64,000 nucleotides of DNA from positions 1,674,001-1,738,000 of the forward strand of contig CAVSJI010000001.1 in assembly GCA_963728365.1 (NCBI GenBank), written 5' to 3'. This stretch comes from VRUE01 sp963728365. GTDB taxonomy: Bacteria; Actinomycetota; Thermoleophilia; Solirubrobacterales; 70-9. The first letter of the stretch is position 1; each line of letters opens with the position of its first letter. Both the position numbers and the translations under genes were made by a program. This document shows positions 7,321-15,069 of this stretch, one piece after another. The notes beneath the pieces were generated by a model. That model saw nothing but the letters and a program-made list of their open reading frames with translations. It searched no databases and was not told where the DNA came from.

Positions 7321-8169
7321 TCAGCGCACGACCGCGCCCCAGCAGAGCGCCGGGGTCACGTAGGAGCCATCATCGGCGCGGAAGGGCGCGATGGCCTCCT
7401 CGATCGCGTCGCGAGTCGCCTGGCGCTCGGCGTCCGGAAGGGACTTGAGCACGCGGGCAATCGGACCGGCGATCCTGATCAAGATGTCCCAGAAGTCGTC
7501 GAAGTCCTCGTAGCGAAAGTCGAAGGCGATCTCCTCGATCTGGGGCTCGCCGAAGCCGGCGCTGCTGACCATCGAGCGGACAAGCTCCGGGTCGGACATC
7601 GCGAAGATCCCCGGCGCTCCAGGCTCGGGTGGCGGCATGTGACCGCGCCCGACGATCGTCATCGCGGGAATCGCGGCCCAGGGATTGCGGTCGGGAGCCG
7701 CCCACACGGCGAAGCCCAGGGAGCCGCCGTCGCGCAGCACGCGCCTGGTCTCGCCCAGCGCCGTTGCCGGGTCGGCCATCAGCATGTACCCCCAGCGGCA
7801 CACGGCCGCGTCGACGCTGTCGTCGTCCAGGTCCATTCGCTCGGCGTTGAGAACCCTGAACTCGACGTTGGCGAGCCCCCGCGCGGATCCGAGGCGCCGC
7901 GCCACCTCGACCATCTCGGGAGCGAAATCGGTCGAGAGCACCAAGCCCTCCGAGCCGACCTGCTCGGCAATCCGGAAACCGAGGTCGCCCGGACCGGCGG
8001 CGATGTCGAGGATCGTCTGCCCCGGCCGGGGATCGACCTGGCTCACAATCCACTCGTTTACCAGGCCCGTAAGGTCGGTCATCCACTCGTTGCGCGCCTC
8101 CCAGCCGGGCGCCATCTGGCCCCAGGTCTGCAGGCTCTGCTCACGGTAGGCATCGAGGTCGGGGTTCAT
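7321..8169 (-). CDS. Class I SAM-dependent methyltransferase
   Basis: A 282-aa Rossmann-fold methyltransferase. The SAM-binding motif I is ILDIAAGPGDLGFRIAE (about 53-69). The acidic end of strand 2 is LSTDFAPEMVEVAR, and motif IV/post-I is DDDSVDAAVCRWGYMLM. It lacks the three conserved Cys of ArsM arsenite methyltransferases, so I do not tie it to the convergent ars operon, whose last gene ends 9 bases away. The substrate is unknown. It is closest in look to UbiE/COQ5-like small-molecule methyltransferases. Confidence 0.8.
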   Translation of the reverse strand: MNPDLDAYREQSLQTWGQMAPGWEARNEWMTDLTGLVNEWIVSQVDPRPGQTILDIAAGPGDLGFRIAEQVGSEGLVLSTDFAPEMVEVARRLGSARGLANVEFRVLNAERMDLDDDSVDAAVCRWGYMLMADPATALGETRRVLRDGGSLGFAVWAAPDRNPWAAIPAMTIVGRGHMPPPEPGAPGIFAMSDPELVRSMVSSAGFGEPQIEEIAFDFRYEDFDDFWDILIRIAGPIARVLKSLPDAERQATRDAIEEAIAPFRADDGSYVTPALCWGAVVR

Positions 8170-8308
8170 CGCATCCTCCAGTCGGTGGTAACTCCGGGCC
8201 GCTCACTCTTACCACTCTTCGTCAATCCAGTCCAAGTCACTGACCTGGTCGCCAGGGGCACGACGGGTCCCTGACGACGAAGTCAGCGGATATGAGAGGG
8301 TCGGCACC

Positions 8309-9184
8309 GTGAAGCTCTGCAGGTTCGCCGACGCCGACGACCGTCCCGCGCTCGGGCTGGCCGAGGCGGGCGAGGTAGTCGACCTCTCCGCCTTGGGGCT
8401 GCCGACCGAACCGGCGGTGGCGCTGGCCGAGGTGGGGCCGAGCGGGATCGAGCAGGCGGCGAGCGGCGCGCCGCGACTGCCGCTCGACAAGGCACGACTG
8501 CTGGCGCCGGTGGCACCCCGCAAGTACCTGGCGATCGCGCTCAACTACGCCGACCACATCGCCGAGATGGGGATGGAGGCACCCGAGGTTCCGGTCTTCT
8601 TCAACAAGCAGGTGACCTGCGTGGCCGGCCCCGGCGCCGGCGTGCACATGCCGAAGGTCTCGACCTTCCTCGACTACGAGGCCGAGCTGGCCGTAGTGAT
8701 CGGCAAGCGCTGCCGCCACGTGCCGGTCGAGCGGGCGCACGAGGCGATCGCCGGCTACACCTGCGCCAACGACGTCAGCGTGCGCGACTGGCAGGGGCGG
8801 GCACAGACGATGACCCTGGGCAAGTCCTTCGACACGCACGGGCCGCTCGGCCCCTGGCTGGTCACCCCGGATGAGGTCGGCGACCCGCAGGACCTGCGCA
8901 TCCGCTGCTGGGTCGACGACGAGCTGCGCCAGGACGCGAGCACCGCCGAGATGGTCTTCGACTGCTTCCAGCAGGTCTCCCACCTCTCCGAAGCCTTCAC
9001 CCTGGAGCCGGGAGACGTGATCGCCACCGGCACCCCCGCCGGGGTCGGCCTCGGCCGCAAACCGGTCCGCGACAACCTCCTCCACGTCGGCCAAACCGTC
9101 CGCGTCGAGATCGAGCGGGTCGGCGAGCTGGTCAACCCGGTCATCGAGGAGCCCGAGGGCTTCCTCGCCCCTCCAGCCTTCTAG
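8309..9184 (+). CDS. Fumarylacetoacetate hydrolase family protein
   Basis: A 291-aa FAH-superfamily enzyme (acylpyruvase / 2-hydroxyhepta-2,4-diene-1,7-dioate isomerase type). The core motif is YLAIALNYADHIAEMG. The metal ligands are the two Glu of DYEAELAVVIGK and the Asp of CANDVSVRDWQ, followed by GKSFDTHGPLGPWLVT and GDVIATGTPAGVG. These are diagnostic for the C-C hydrolase/isomerase fold acting on 2-oxo acids in aromatic degradation. The start is GTG 8309. It is monocistronic and convergent with the WS/DGAT gene, so the pathway is not evident. Confidence 0.88.
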   Translation: MKLCRFADADDRPALGLAEAGEVVDLSALGLPTEPAVALAEVGPSGIEQAASGAPRLPLDKARLLAPVAPRKYLAIALNYADHIAEMGMEAPEVPVFFNKQVTCVAGPGAGVHMPKVSTFLDYEAELAVVIGKRCRHVPVERAHEAIAGYTCANDVSVRDWQGRAQTMTLGKSFDTHGPLGPWLVTPDEVGDPQDLRIRCWVDDELRQDASTAEMVFDCFQQVSHLSEAFTLEPGDVIATGTPAGVGLGRKPVRDNLLHVGQTVRVEIERVGELVNPVIEEPEGFLAPPAF

Positions 9185-9192
9185 CCATCCGG

Positions 9193-9244
9193 GGACGTGC
9201 CGTCCCTCAGGTACCACCGGTGGCCGCTAAGGGACGGCGCGTCC
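9193..9244. terminator. Bidirectional terminator-like hairpin overlapping a stop codon
   Basis: GGACGTGCCGTCCCT (9193-9207) pairs with AGGGACGGCGCGTCC (9230-9244) through 15 bp with one G-U. It sits between the convergent FAH and WS/DGAT genes and runs into the last codons of the latter. Confidence 0.6.
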
Positions 9245-10624
9245 GTCGAGCAGCCGTGAGAGCTCGCGCTCGTAGGCGCTCGCCAGGGGGGCCGGGTCGG
9301 CGAGCAGGGCGCTGTCGACCATGAAGCCGACGGTCACCTCACCGGCGTAGCTGAAGATGCTGACCGTCATCCCGAGGCTGCCCGAGCAGGGCGCCCAGAC
9401 CAGGACGCCGTCGATCGGGGCGCCGGCGATGTGGAGCCGCTCGCGCGGGCCGGGGACGTTGGTGACGACGAGGCTCGCCTTCTCGGTGAAGAACTCGATC
9501 AGGCGGTCCTCGACCCAGGGCGGGGTGAGGCCGACCGCACCGACCATGCCGTGGGCGATCAGCGCCTCGTGCGAGTGCTTGATCTTGCCCATGCGGCTGT
9601 TGACCTCGCGCAGGCGCTCGGCCCACCTCATCTCTCCCAGCGGCAGCTCGAGCAGAACCAGGGCGAAGGCATTGCCGAGATCGAAGTCGACCGGCTTGTC
9701 GAGCGGGCGCAGGTTGAAGGGGATCATCGCGTGGATCTCCTCGGGCAGGCCGTCGGCGGCTTCGAGCTCCGCCTTCAGGGCCGCGGCCAGCGCCGTCACC
9801 AGCGTGTCGTTGATCGTCACCCGGTGGCGCCGGCTCGCCTCCTTCACCTCCGCGAGCGACAGCGGCCGTGACCAGGCCACGCTCCGTCTGCCCGAGAGTG
9901 GGCCGCGCAGGCTGGTTGCGCCGTCGGCGGGAGCGGTGAGCAGCCGCGTCGTGGTCGAGACGTCGCGCATGCCCGCCGAGGCGAGCTCGCGCAGGTGCCC
10001 GGGGTGGACGACGGACTCGACGGACTCGTGGATCGCGGCGCCGCCCAGACGGCGGCCGGCCGAGAGGGCCTCGCCGGGGAGGCGCGCCAGGCGACCGAGA
10101 GCCCCGCGACCCCCGCCCGCGGATGGCGTCACAGCCTCGCCGCTCTCCCCGTCGCCCGCCTCGTCGGTGATCGCGAGCATTACCTGCGAGAGCGCTACGC
10201 CGTCGGCGATGCAGTGGTGGATGCGCCAGAGCAGCGCGGCGCCGCCTTCGTGTCCCTCGATCAGGTAGACGTGCCAAAGCGGCCTGGTCGGGTCGATCGG
10301 CGGCGCGATCAGGTCGCCGACCAGCGCCTGCAAGGCCGTCTGATCGCCCGGCGGCGGCAGCGCTCGGCGATGGACGTGCGCGGAGATCTCGAAGTTCGGG
10401 TCGTCCTCGAACGCGGGGCGACGGCCAAGCGAGTCGGCGACTCGCTGGCGGAAGCGCGGGAAGCGCCCAACCAGCCGCCGCTCGAGCACCTCGACCACCG
10501 CCTCGTACTCGGGCTGCTCCGCGAGCAGCAAGATCGAGTTGACCACCATCGGGTTGGTGTCCCGGTCCATGTGCAGCCAGGCCGCATCGGCGGCCGGCAT
10601 CGCGTGGCGGGTGGGCGGGGGCAT
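9227..10624 (-). CDS. Wax ester synthase / diacylglycerol acyltransferase (WS/DGAT)
   Basis: A 465-aa bifunctional acyltransferase typical of lipid-storing actinobacteria; it esterifies acyl-CoA to fatty alcohol or diacylglycerol. The catalytic HHxxxDG motif appears as HHCIADGVALSQ (about 136-142), preceded by PLWHVYLIEG. The C-terminal part has the family segments NVPGPRERLHIAGA and SYAGEVTVGFMVD. The N-terminus (AMPAADAAWLHMD) matches the family's 'D-x-x-F/W-L' start. Length fits the usual 450-480 aa. Single gene. Confidence 0.92.
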   Translation of the reverse strand: MPPPTRHAMPAADAAWLHMDRDTNPMVVNSILLLAEQPEYEAVVEVLERRLVGRFPRFRQRVADSLGRRPAFEDDPNFEISAHVHRRALPPPGDQTALQALVGDLIAPPIDPTRPLWHVYLIEGHEGGAALLWRIHHCIADGVALSQVMLAITDEAGDGESGEAVTPSAGGGRGALGRLARLPGEALSAGRRLGGAAIHESVESVVHPGHLRELASAGMRDVSTTTRLLTAPADGATSLRGPLSGRRSVAWSRPLSLAEVKEASRRHRVTINDTLVTALAAALKAELEAADGLPEEIHAMIPFNLRPLDKPVDFDLGNAFALVLLELPLGEMRWAERLREVNSRMGKIKHSHEALIAHGMVGAVGLTPPWVEDRLIEFFTEKASLVVTNVPGPRERLHIAGAPIDGVLVWAPCSGSLGMTVSIFSYAGEVTVGFMVDSALLADPAPLASAYERELSRLLDGRAVP

Positions 10625-10736
10625 CGGGGCCGATGATGCGCCAGCCCGCCGATCAATGCATCCGTATTTCCCCGACTTGCGGCGGCGACATCGGTGCAGC
10701 TGTAAAGGTACGACCGGAGTCGCCGATCAGAGCGTC

Positions 10737-11117
10737 GTGGCAGGCCGGGGACCAACCGAGACGTTCCGCACGCCGGGACGACACGCCCCCGGCGGGGTCT
10801 TCGCGATCGAGACGAAAAGTCGGCCGGGCAAGCTCGGCGTCGACCGCATCGACCCGCGCATGCTGAGTCAGGCCTACGCCGAGAAGAAGCTGATCGAACG
10901 GATCACCGGCTTGGAGACCCAGCCCCTCCTCGTCTTCAGTCGCGCCTGGCTGATCGGCTCCCTCCCGGCCAAACGCAAAGGCGTCACCATCCTCCCAGCC
11001 CGCATGCTCGCCCACTATTTCTCCCGCCGCCGCCCAGTCATGACTGCCGAGCGCGCCGCCCAGATCCATGCCCGCCTGGCGCACGCGCTGTCGAGCGGCG
11101 ACACATCTCCGCTCTGA
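10737..11117 (+). pseudogene. NERD-domain protein remnant (5' part missing)
   Basis: The reading frame gives GGVFAIETKSRPGKLGVDR near its start, which is the middle of a nuclease-related NERD domain (conserved E-x-K). It continues as AYAEKKLIERITG...QPLLVFSRAWL to an ordinary C-terminus. The upstream half of the NERD domain is absent: 25-30 codons before this point read as GRGPTETFRTPGRHA, a degraded version of the expected segment, and upstream DNA belongs to the WS/DGAT gene. GTG 10737 could start a 126-aa product, but a decayed gene is more likely. Confidence 0.6.
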
Positions 11118-11123
11118 ATCCGG

Positions 11124-11585
11124 ATGACGAACCCGCTGTCGAAGTTCAGCCACGCGGATCTCGTCGTAAGCTCGATCGAGCGGAGCCTGCCCTTCTACAG
11201 AGGACTGCTCGAACCGATCGGCTGGTCGAACCTTCGCGAGGTGCGGGGGGAGCGGGGCGAGACCATCTACTACCTCTCGGTAGAGGGCCCAGGCGTCGCC
11301 GCACTCGGCCGGCGGGAGACGCGCTCCGACGCCCATGCGGTCCCCTACGACCGCTACGCGGTCGGCATTCACCATCTCTGCTTCGACGTGCACTCGCGAG
11401 AAGTCGTCGACGAGCGAGCCAACTGGCTGCGCGCACAGGGAGCGAGAATCGAGAGTGGCCCCGCGGAGCATGACTACACACCCGGCTACTACGCGGTCTT
11501 CTTCCTCGACCCCGACGGGATCAAGCTGGAGCTCCTGCACCGCCCGAGCTACCCGGGCTTGCCGACAGGAACGGCTGGCATATAG
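11124..11585 (+). CDS. VOC (glyoxalase/bleomycin-resistance fold) family protein
   Basis: A 153-aa protein made of two beta-alpha-beta-beta-beta modules. SHADLVVSSIERSLPFYRGLL begins module one, and GIHHLCFDVHSREVVDE begins module two with the metal-binding-type His. Near the end, YYAVFFLDPDGIKLELLH carries the usual metal-ligand Glu. Such proteins are dioxygenases, isomerases or sequestering proteins, and the substrate cannot be read from sequence. It ends just before the 3' end of the split tRNA-Phe, i.e. at the left edge of the integrated element. Confidence 0.85.
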   Translation: MTNPLSKFSHADLVVSSIERSLPFYRGLLEPIGWSNLREVRGERGETIYYLSVEGPGVAALGRRETRSDAHAVPYDRYAVGIHHLCFDVHSREVVDERANWLRAQGARIESGPAEHDYTPGYYAVFFLDPDGIKLELLHRPSYPGLPTGTAGI

Positions 11586-11600
11586 AGGAGAGGGCGCGAA

Positions 11601-11643
11601 TGGCGAGGGCCGGAATCGAACCGGCGACACCACGATTTTCAGT
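11601..11643 (-). other. attR: displaced 3' part of the host tRNA-Phe
   Basis: Read on the minus strand this is the 13-nt core ACTGAAAATCGTG followed by the variable loop, T-arm (GCCGG/CCGGC with loop TTCGATT), acceptor strand CCTCGCC and discriminator A. There is no D-arm or 5' acceptor beside it. It completes the 5' part at 16851-16893 to a perfect 73-nt tRNA-Phe. Confidence 0.9.
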
Positions 11644-11889
11644 TGCGATCCTCAGGTGTCGAGAATGATCGAAATTTGGCTCTGGAATGCGGAGCCAGCC
11701 GGTCGTATTCAGGCTAACACGCGCAGGGATTCGGCTGGCGGTACCCGCGGATTACTGTGGTTCCGGCTGGATTGTGGCTCGCACTCCAACGGCGCGAGCC
11801 ACTTCCGTCGCGACAAAAGCGCTCACGAAAGATCTCGCGGAAGCGGTCGAGGCCGGGCAAGGAGGGGCCAGCGCGCGCTTAGGATCGGA

Positions 11890-12042
11890 TCAATCCGAGT
11901 CGGCCTCGGAGCCCTCGGGCGGCTCCTCGAAGCTCAGCAACTGGGGGTCAATGCCCTCGCTGGACAGCAGCTCCGCATCCATGCGCAGGATGTCCTGCAT
12001 GCTTTTCCCCTCGGGCAGGAGGTATCCGGGCGGCAAGCTCAT
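11890..12042 (-). CDS. Small acidic 50-aa protein coupled to the metallopeptidase
   Basis: A 50-aa reading frame (begins MSLPPGYLLPEGKS, ends PPEGSEADSD) whose ATG overlaps the metallopeptidase stop as ATGA, which argues for real translation. The middle (MQDILRMDAELLSSEGIDPQ) could form an amphipathic helix; the tail is strongly acidic. It has no recognisable family. Being last in the element's minus-strand operon, next to attR, it could be a partner or substrate of the protease, but that is a guess. Confidence 0.5.
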   Translation of the reverse strand: MSLPPGYLLPEGKSMQDILRMDAELLSSEGIDPQLLSFEEPPEGSEADSD

Positions 12043-12626
12043 TGGTTCCATCCCACTACCCTCCTAACTAGCTCATAGATTTCCGTTGAAAGCCAGGGCG
12101 GCCTACCGGTGGCGCCCCGTCGCCGACGATTGATCAGCAGCGCATAAACCTCAGCGACGATCTCGTGGGTGTACTCACGTTGACGGTAGTCAGCGGAGCG
12201 GACGTTTTCGGCCATCGAAGGGGGCACCAACGCCAGAAGCTCCTGACCTCGAGACACGTCGTCGCTCGTGGCGCGATGAAAGGCAAGCGCATGGCCCCAC
12301 TCGTGCCAGGCGACCCTGGCTAGCGCCCATCCCAGGCTGTGCTGGTCGAGATCCTGAAAGCTGGGATGGGCGATGTTGATTAGCACCAGCCTCAGTTCCG
12401 GAATCCAGAGGCCGGCAGCGGCATCCTGGCGCCGTCGCTCTGCGGCCGGAAAACTTGCGTAACCCGCGGAACGGCGCAGTTCATCGGTATAGACCCCGAG
12501 CGGCCGATCGGTGACGTCGCGTTCCTCGGCCCTAATCGCCTCCAGGATGCTGCGATCCGCAAGAGGCAGGTCAGCCCAGGCACGATCCACAACGCGCTTC
12601 GCAAACGCGAGCTCGGCGTCGTTCAT
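12039..12626 (-). CDS. Zinc metallopeptidase-like protein (HEWGH), element cargo
   Basis: About 195 aa with a zincin motif in VAWHEWGHALAFHR (HExxH, about residue 120). A downstream Glu in EYTHEIVAEVYALLINRRR is a plausible third ligand, giving the HExxH...E layout of gluzincin or ImmA/IrrE-like peptidases. The N-terminal part (VVDRAWADLPLADRSILEAI) is helical. ATG 12626 is preferred to ATG 12647 because GGGGGAGGA lies 10 nt upstream. ImmA-type proteases often cleave element repressors; no XRE repressor is visible here, so the target is unknown. Confidence 0.7.
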   Translation of the reverse strand: MNDAELAFAKRVVDRAWADLPLADRSILEAIRAEERDVTDRPLGVYTDELRRSAGYASFPAAERRRQDAAAGLWIPELRLVLINIAHPSFQDLDQHSLGWALARVAWHEWGHALAFHRATSDDVSRGQELLALVPPSMAENVRSADYRQREYTHEIVAEVYALLINRRRRGATGRPPWLSTEIYELVRRVVGWNQ

Positions 12627-12778
12627 TGATCGTCTGTCCTCCCCCATAAAAACCGCATTGAAGTCGTGACCGTATCGACAGGCGACTCAGTCGAGGCCTA
12701 GTGATTGCGGATGTCGCCCGCCTTTGAGGGCAACGGCCCGGCCCCGGCCTGAGCACCTACTCTCTGCAGAAAGAGCTG

Positions 12779-13231
12779 ATGGCAAAGAGCTTCGAGATAT
12801 CGATAGACGAGGAGGCGAGCCCTGCTGAGGTCGAGGCGGTCGCTGCGGTGTTCAAAGGGGCAGGTTTCGATGGACCCGCTTCGGCCAACGTCGGGCGTCG
12901 AAGCCTCGGCGATCTCCCTTTCGTGATCTATGTCTCGGCTCCGGTGTACGTGTTTCTCACTGCCTTCGCGTCGGAGGCCGGCAAGGATGCCTACGCCTCG
13001 CTGAAGCAATTTGTCTGCGAGGTGAGGGCAGCACGGCGTGGTCGCGACGGCAGCATCGTCGTGCAAGACCGAGAGAATCCAGAGGACTCCACCGTCTTGG
13101 TCCTCTCGGCAGACCTTCCCGAGGAAGCCTTTGCAGCCCTCAAAGATCTGGACCTGGAGGCAATGAAGGGCGCCTACCTCGTCTGGGATCGCGACCACGA
13201 CAAGGGCTGGCACGACCCGACGGCGCGCTAG
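12779..13231 (+). CDS. Hypothetical 150-aa cargo protein
   Basis: The only plus-strand gene in the element. It reads MAKSFEISIDEEASPAEVEAV at the start and KGAYLVWDRDHDKGW at the end. The pattern is alternating strand-helix (EISID / EVEAVAAVFKGAG; FVIYVSAPVYVFLTAFASEAGKDAYASLKQF), suggesting a ferredoxin-like or small alpha/beta fold. There is no signal peptide and no known catalytic motif. AAAGAG precedes ATG 12779. It is divergent from the metallopeptidase and convergent with the coiled-coil gene. Function unknown. Confidence 0.65.
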   Translation: MAKSFEISIDEEASPAEVEAVAAVFKGAGFDGPASANVGRRSLGDLPFVIYVSAPVYVFLTAFASEAGKDAYASLKQFVCEVRAARRGRDGSIVVQDRENPEDSTVLVLSADLPEEAFAALKDLDLEAMKGAYLVWDRDHDKGWHDPTAR

Positions 13232-13255
13232 ACATTCGTGGCCCCCGAAGTGCTT

Positions 13256-14552
13256 CTAGCCGAAGGCGACGAAGCTGACAACGAGCAACACGGAGCCAAG
13301 AACGAGAAGCCCGATCGAGCGCTGTAGCCACAGGTGCTTTCGCCACGTTGATCAGCTCAGACTCCTGCCAACTAGATGCCTGTGCGCGCAGATGGGCGAT
13401 TCGGCCTTGCTCGACCAGCATCAGCCGAGCCTTCTCCATCAGTTCGTTCCAAGCCTTCTCACGCTTCTCGACCTCGATGCGAGCCGCCTCTGCTGCTCGC
13501 TCTGCCTCGACTCGCCTTTCCTCGGCAACCCGCTTCGCCTCAACCAGCCGCTCGTCAATCTCTCGGAAGAGGTGCGGCAAACGCTCCTCGAGCTGCCAGG
13601 AAGCCCGGTCTCCCCAATTGCGCTGGCGGCCGCGGAGCAGGAACCACTGCTCATCTTCTAGTTCGAGCTCCAGGGACCCGGTTCCGTCGGCGTCATATGG
13701 ACCACTCGGCGCATTCTCGCGTCGCATAGATCCCCAGCGCAGGTCTAGCTCCCGTTCACAGCGGATGCCCTCCTCCCACGGCCCTCTCGTATGGACGCCT
13801 TTCTCGTGGACGCGGATTCGAAACTCGTGCTCCTCGACGCCGATCGTCAGGCGCCCGCCCGACCCACGGACAGAACTGTCGGACCAGCTTCCCCCTTCGG
13901 GTGCGCCAGAGTACGCGACCGACCAACCTCGGCGCTCGGCCTCCTTTGCAATGGCGTGCACTATCCGCGCGGCCCGCTGCATCTGCCCGCGCGATACCTC
14001 CTGCCTCTTTCGATCCTCCCGAAACCTCTTCGCCGCCGGGTGGTAGCGCGAGACCTTCTCGGGGACGGTGACTTCGTCCAACTCGACTCGGCCAATCTTC
14101 CCGGGCCAATCGACGAGCCGAATCTCCAGCTCTTTCTCGACTTCGACGACCTCAAGCCGCTTTTCGTCAGGCACCTTGCCGTAGCGCTCCGCCAACGCCG
14201 CTCGGTTCCAGTAGTCGACGTACGCCGGATGGCCCGACCACCTGCGCGGCACCCGCAGCGATCCTCCGGCGGCGATCACTTCGTCGACTAGCTGCTGGGT
14301 GACGGGCACGTTCCCCTGTCGCGGAATAGGAGGCTCGGGACCGTCCACCTTCTCGAGATACTCCTCGCCGCGCGAAGTGATGGCCGCCGACCAGGTGGGG
14401 CCTCCTCCCGACGTGGTTACGAACCCGCGGCGTCGAAGCGCCGCCGCAGAAACCCGATAGGAGTCGCCCTCCATCTCACCGTCGGGGCAACCAGCTGCGA
14501 TCCACCGGAGAAGAGCGACCTGCTGCTCAGTGAGCGTTTTGCGCTGTGCCAC
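13256..14552 (-). CDS. Hypothetical coiled-coil protein with C-terminal TM tail, frameshifted
   Basis: About 430 aa if the frameshift near 13337 is corrected. The N-terminus (LTEQQVALLRWIAAGCPDG) is a winged-helix-like segment. A mixed middle domain follows, then a long charged coiled coil rich in E, R and A (about 330-400, e.g. EERRVEAERAAEAARIEVE). In the main frame the protein runs on as Arg-rich nonsense to 13140, overlapping the convergent 150-aa gene. In the +1 frame it continues as HLWLQRSIGLLVLG...VAFG and stops at 13256, a clean TM helix. Indel, sequencing error or programmed shift cannot be told apart here. Confidence 0.6.
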
Positions 14553-14595
14553 TTCCCGTTAATAACCGGCAGGGCTCCGCCGATCAAGGGCCCGC

Positions 14596-14955
14596 TTAAA
14601 CAGACCCGGCAAGATTTTCTATCTGCGCCTCGATCTCATCGCGCTGGACTTTCGGAAGATCGCTTCGCCGCTGGCGCGTGTTGACTCCCATGATGAAGAG
14701 AGTGACCCCTTCCGCATAGTGATCCTCTTTCCCGAGTCGCTCGTACCGGGGTCCGTAGGCGTCCCTCCAGCGATCAAGGAGCACGTGCGCGCGATCTCGC
14801 TGCTCGCGATTCATGTCGCCTAGCGCCTCAAACGTGCTCTTGACGGCGAAGCTCATGCAGCGCTCCAGCTGCCATTCGTCCGCGAAGATGATCTGCTCGC
14901 CCTCGACCTTCGCACCTGCGGCTAACGCAAAATCCTGAAGCTTCTTCGTCTTCAT
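14596..14955 (-). CDS. Hypothetical 119-aa cargo protein
   Basis: A small, mostly helical, charged protein (starts MKTKKLQDFALAAGAKVEG, contains YERLGKEDHYAEGVTLFIMG). It has no TM segment, no cysteine cluster and no motif I recognise. It begins 8 nt after the 3' end of the carried tRNA-Phe on the same strand, so it may be read from the same transcript as int and the tRNA. It is followed by the coiled-coil gene after a 43-nt gap. Confidence 0.6.
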   Translation of the reverse strand: MKTKKLQDFALAAGAKVEGEQIIFADEWQLERCMSFAVKSTFEALGDMNREQRDRAHVLLDRWRDAYGPRYERLGKEDHYAEGVTLFIMGVNTRQRRSDLPKVQRDEIEAQIENLAGSV

Positions 14956-14962
14956 AGGTGAG

Positions 14963-15035
14963 TGGCGAGGGCCGGATTTGAACCGGCGACACCTCGATTT
15001 TCAGTCGAGTGCTCTACCAACTGAGCTACCTCGCC
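14963..15035 (-). tRNA. tRNA-Phe (GAA), complete copy carried by the element
   Basis: A 73-nt cloverleaf: acceptor GGCGAGG/CCTCGCC, D-arm GCTC/GAGC, anticodon stem CTCGA/TCGAG with loop CTGAAAA (anticodon GAA), T-arm GCCGG/CCGGC with loop TTCAAAT, discriminator A. CCA is not encoded. It lies 34 bases after int. It differs from the reconstituted host tRNA-Phe in the anticodon stem (CACGA/TCGTG in the host) and T-loop (TTCGATT in the host), so it is a separate gene and not a duplicate of the target. Confidence 0.95.
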
Positions 15036-15069
15036 GCGCTCGCTGCATCGTATCGGCGAAGCCGCAAGC

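Noticed and set aside
7321..8169. Arsenite methyltransferase ArsM
   Set aside because: The conserved cysteines needed to bind As(III) are missing, and the gene is convergent to the ars operon.
15036..15069. Possibility that the three tRNA-Phe sequences are simple duplicates
   Set aside because: Two are complementary halves sharing only the 13-bp core and together give exactly one tRNA; the third has a different anticodon stem and T-loop.
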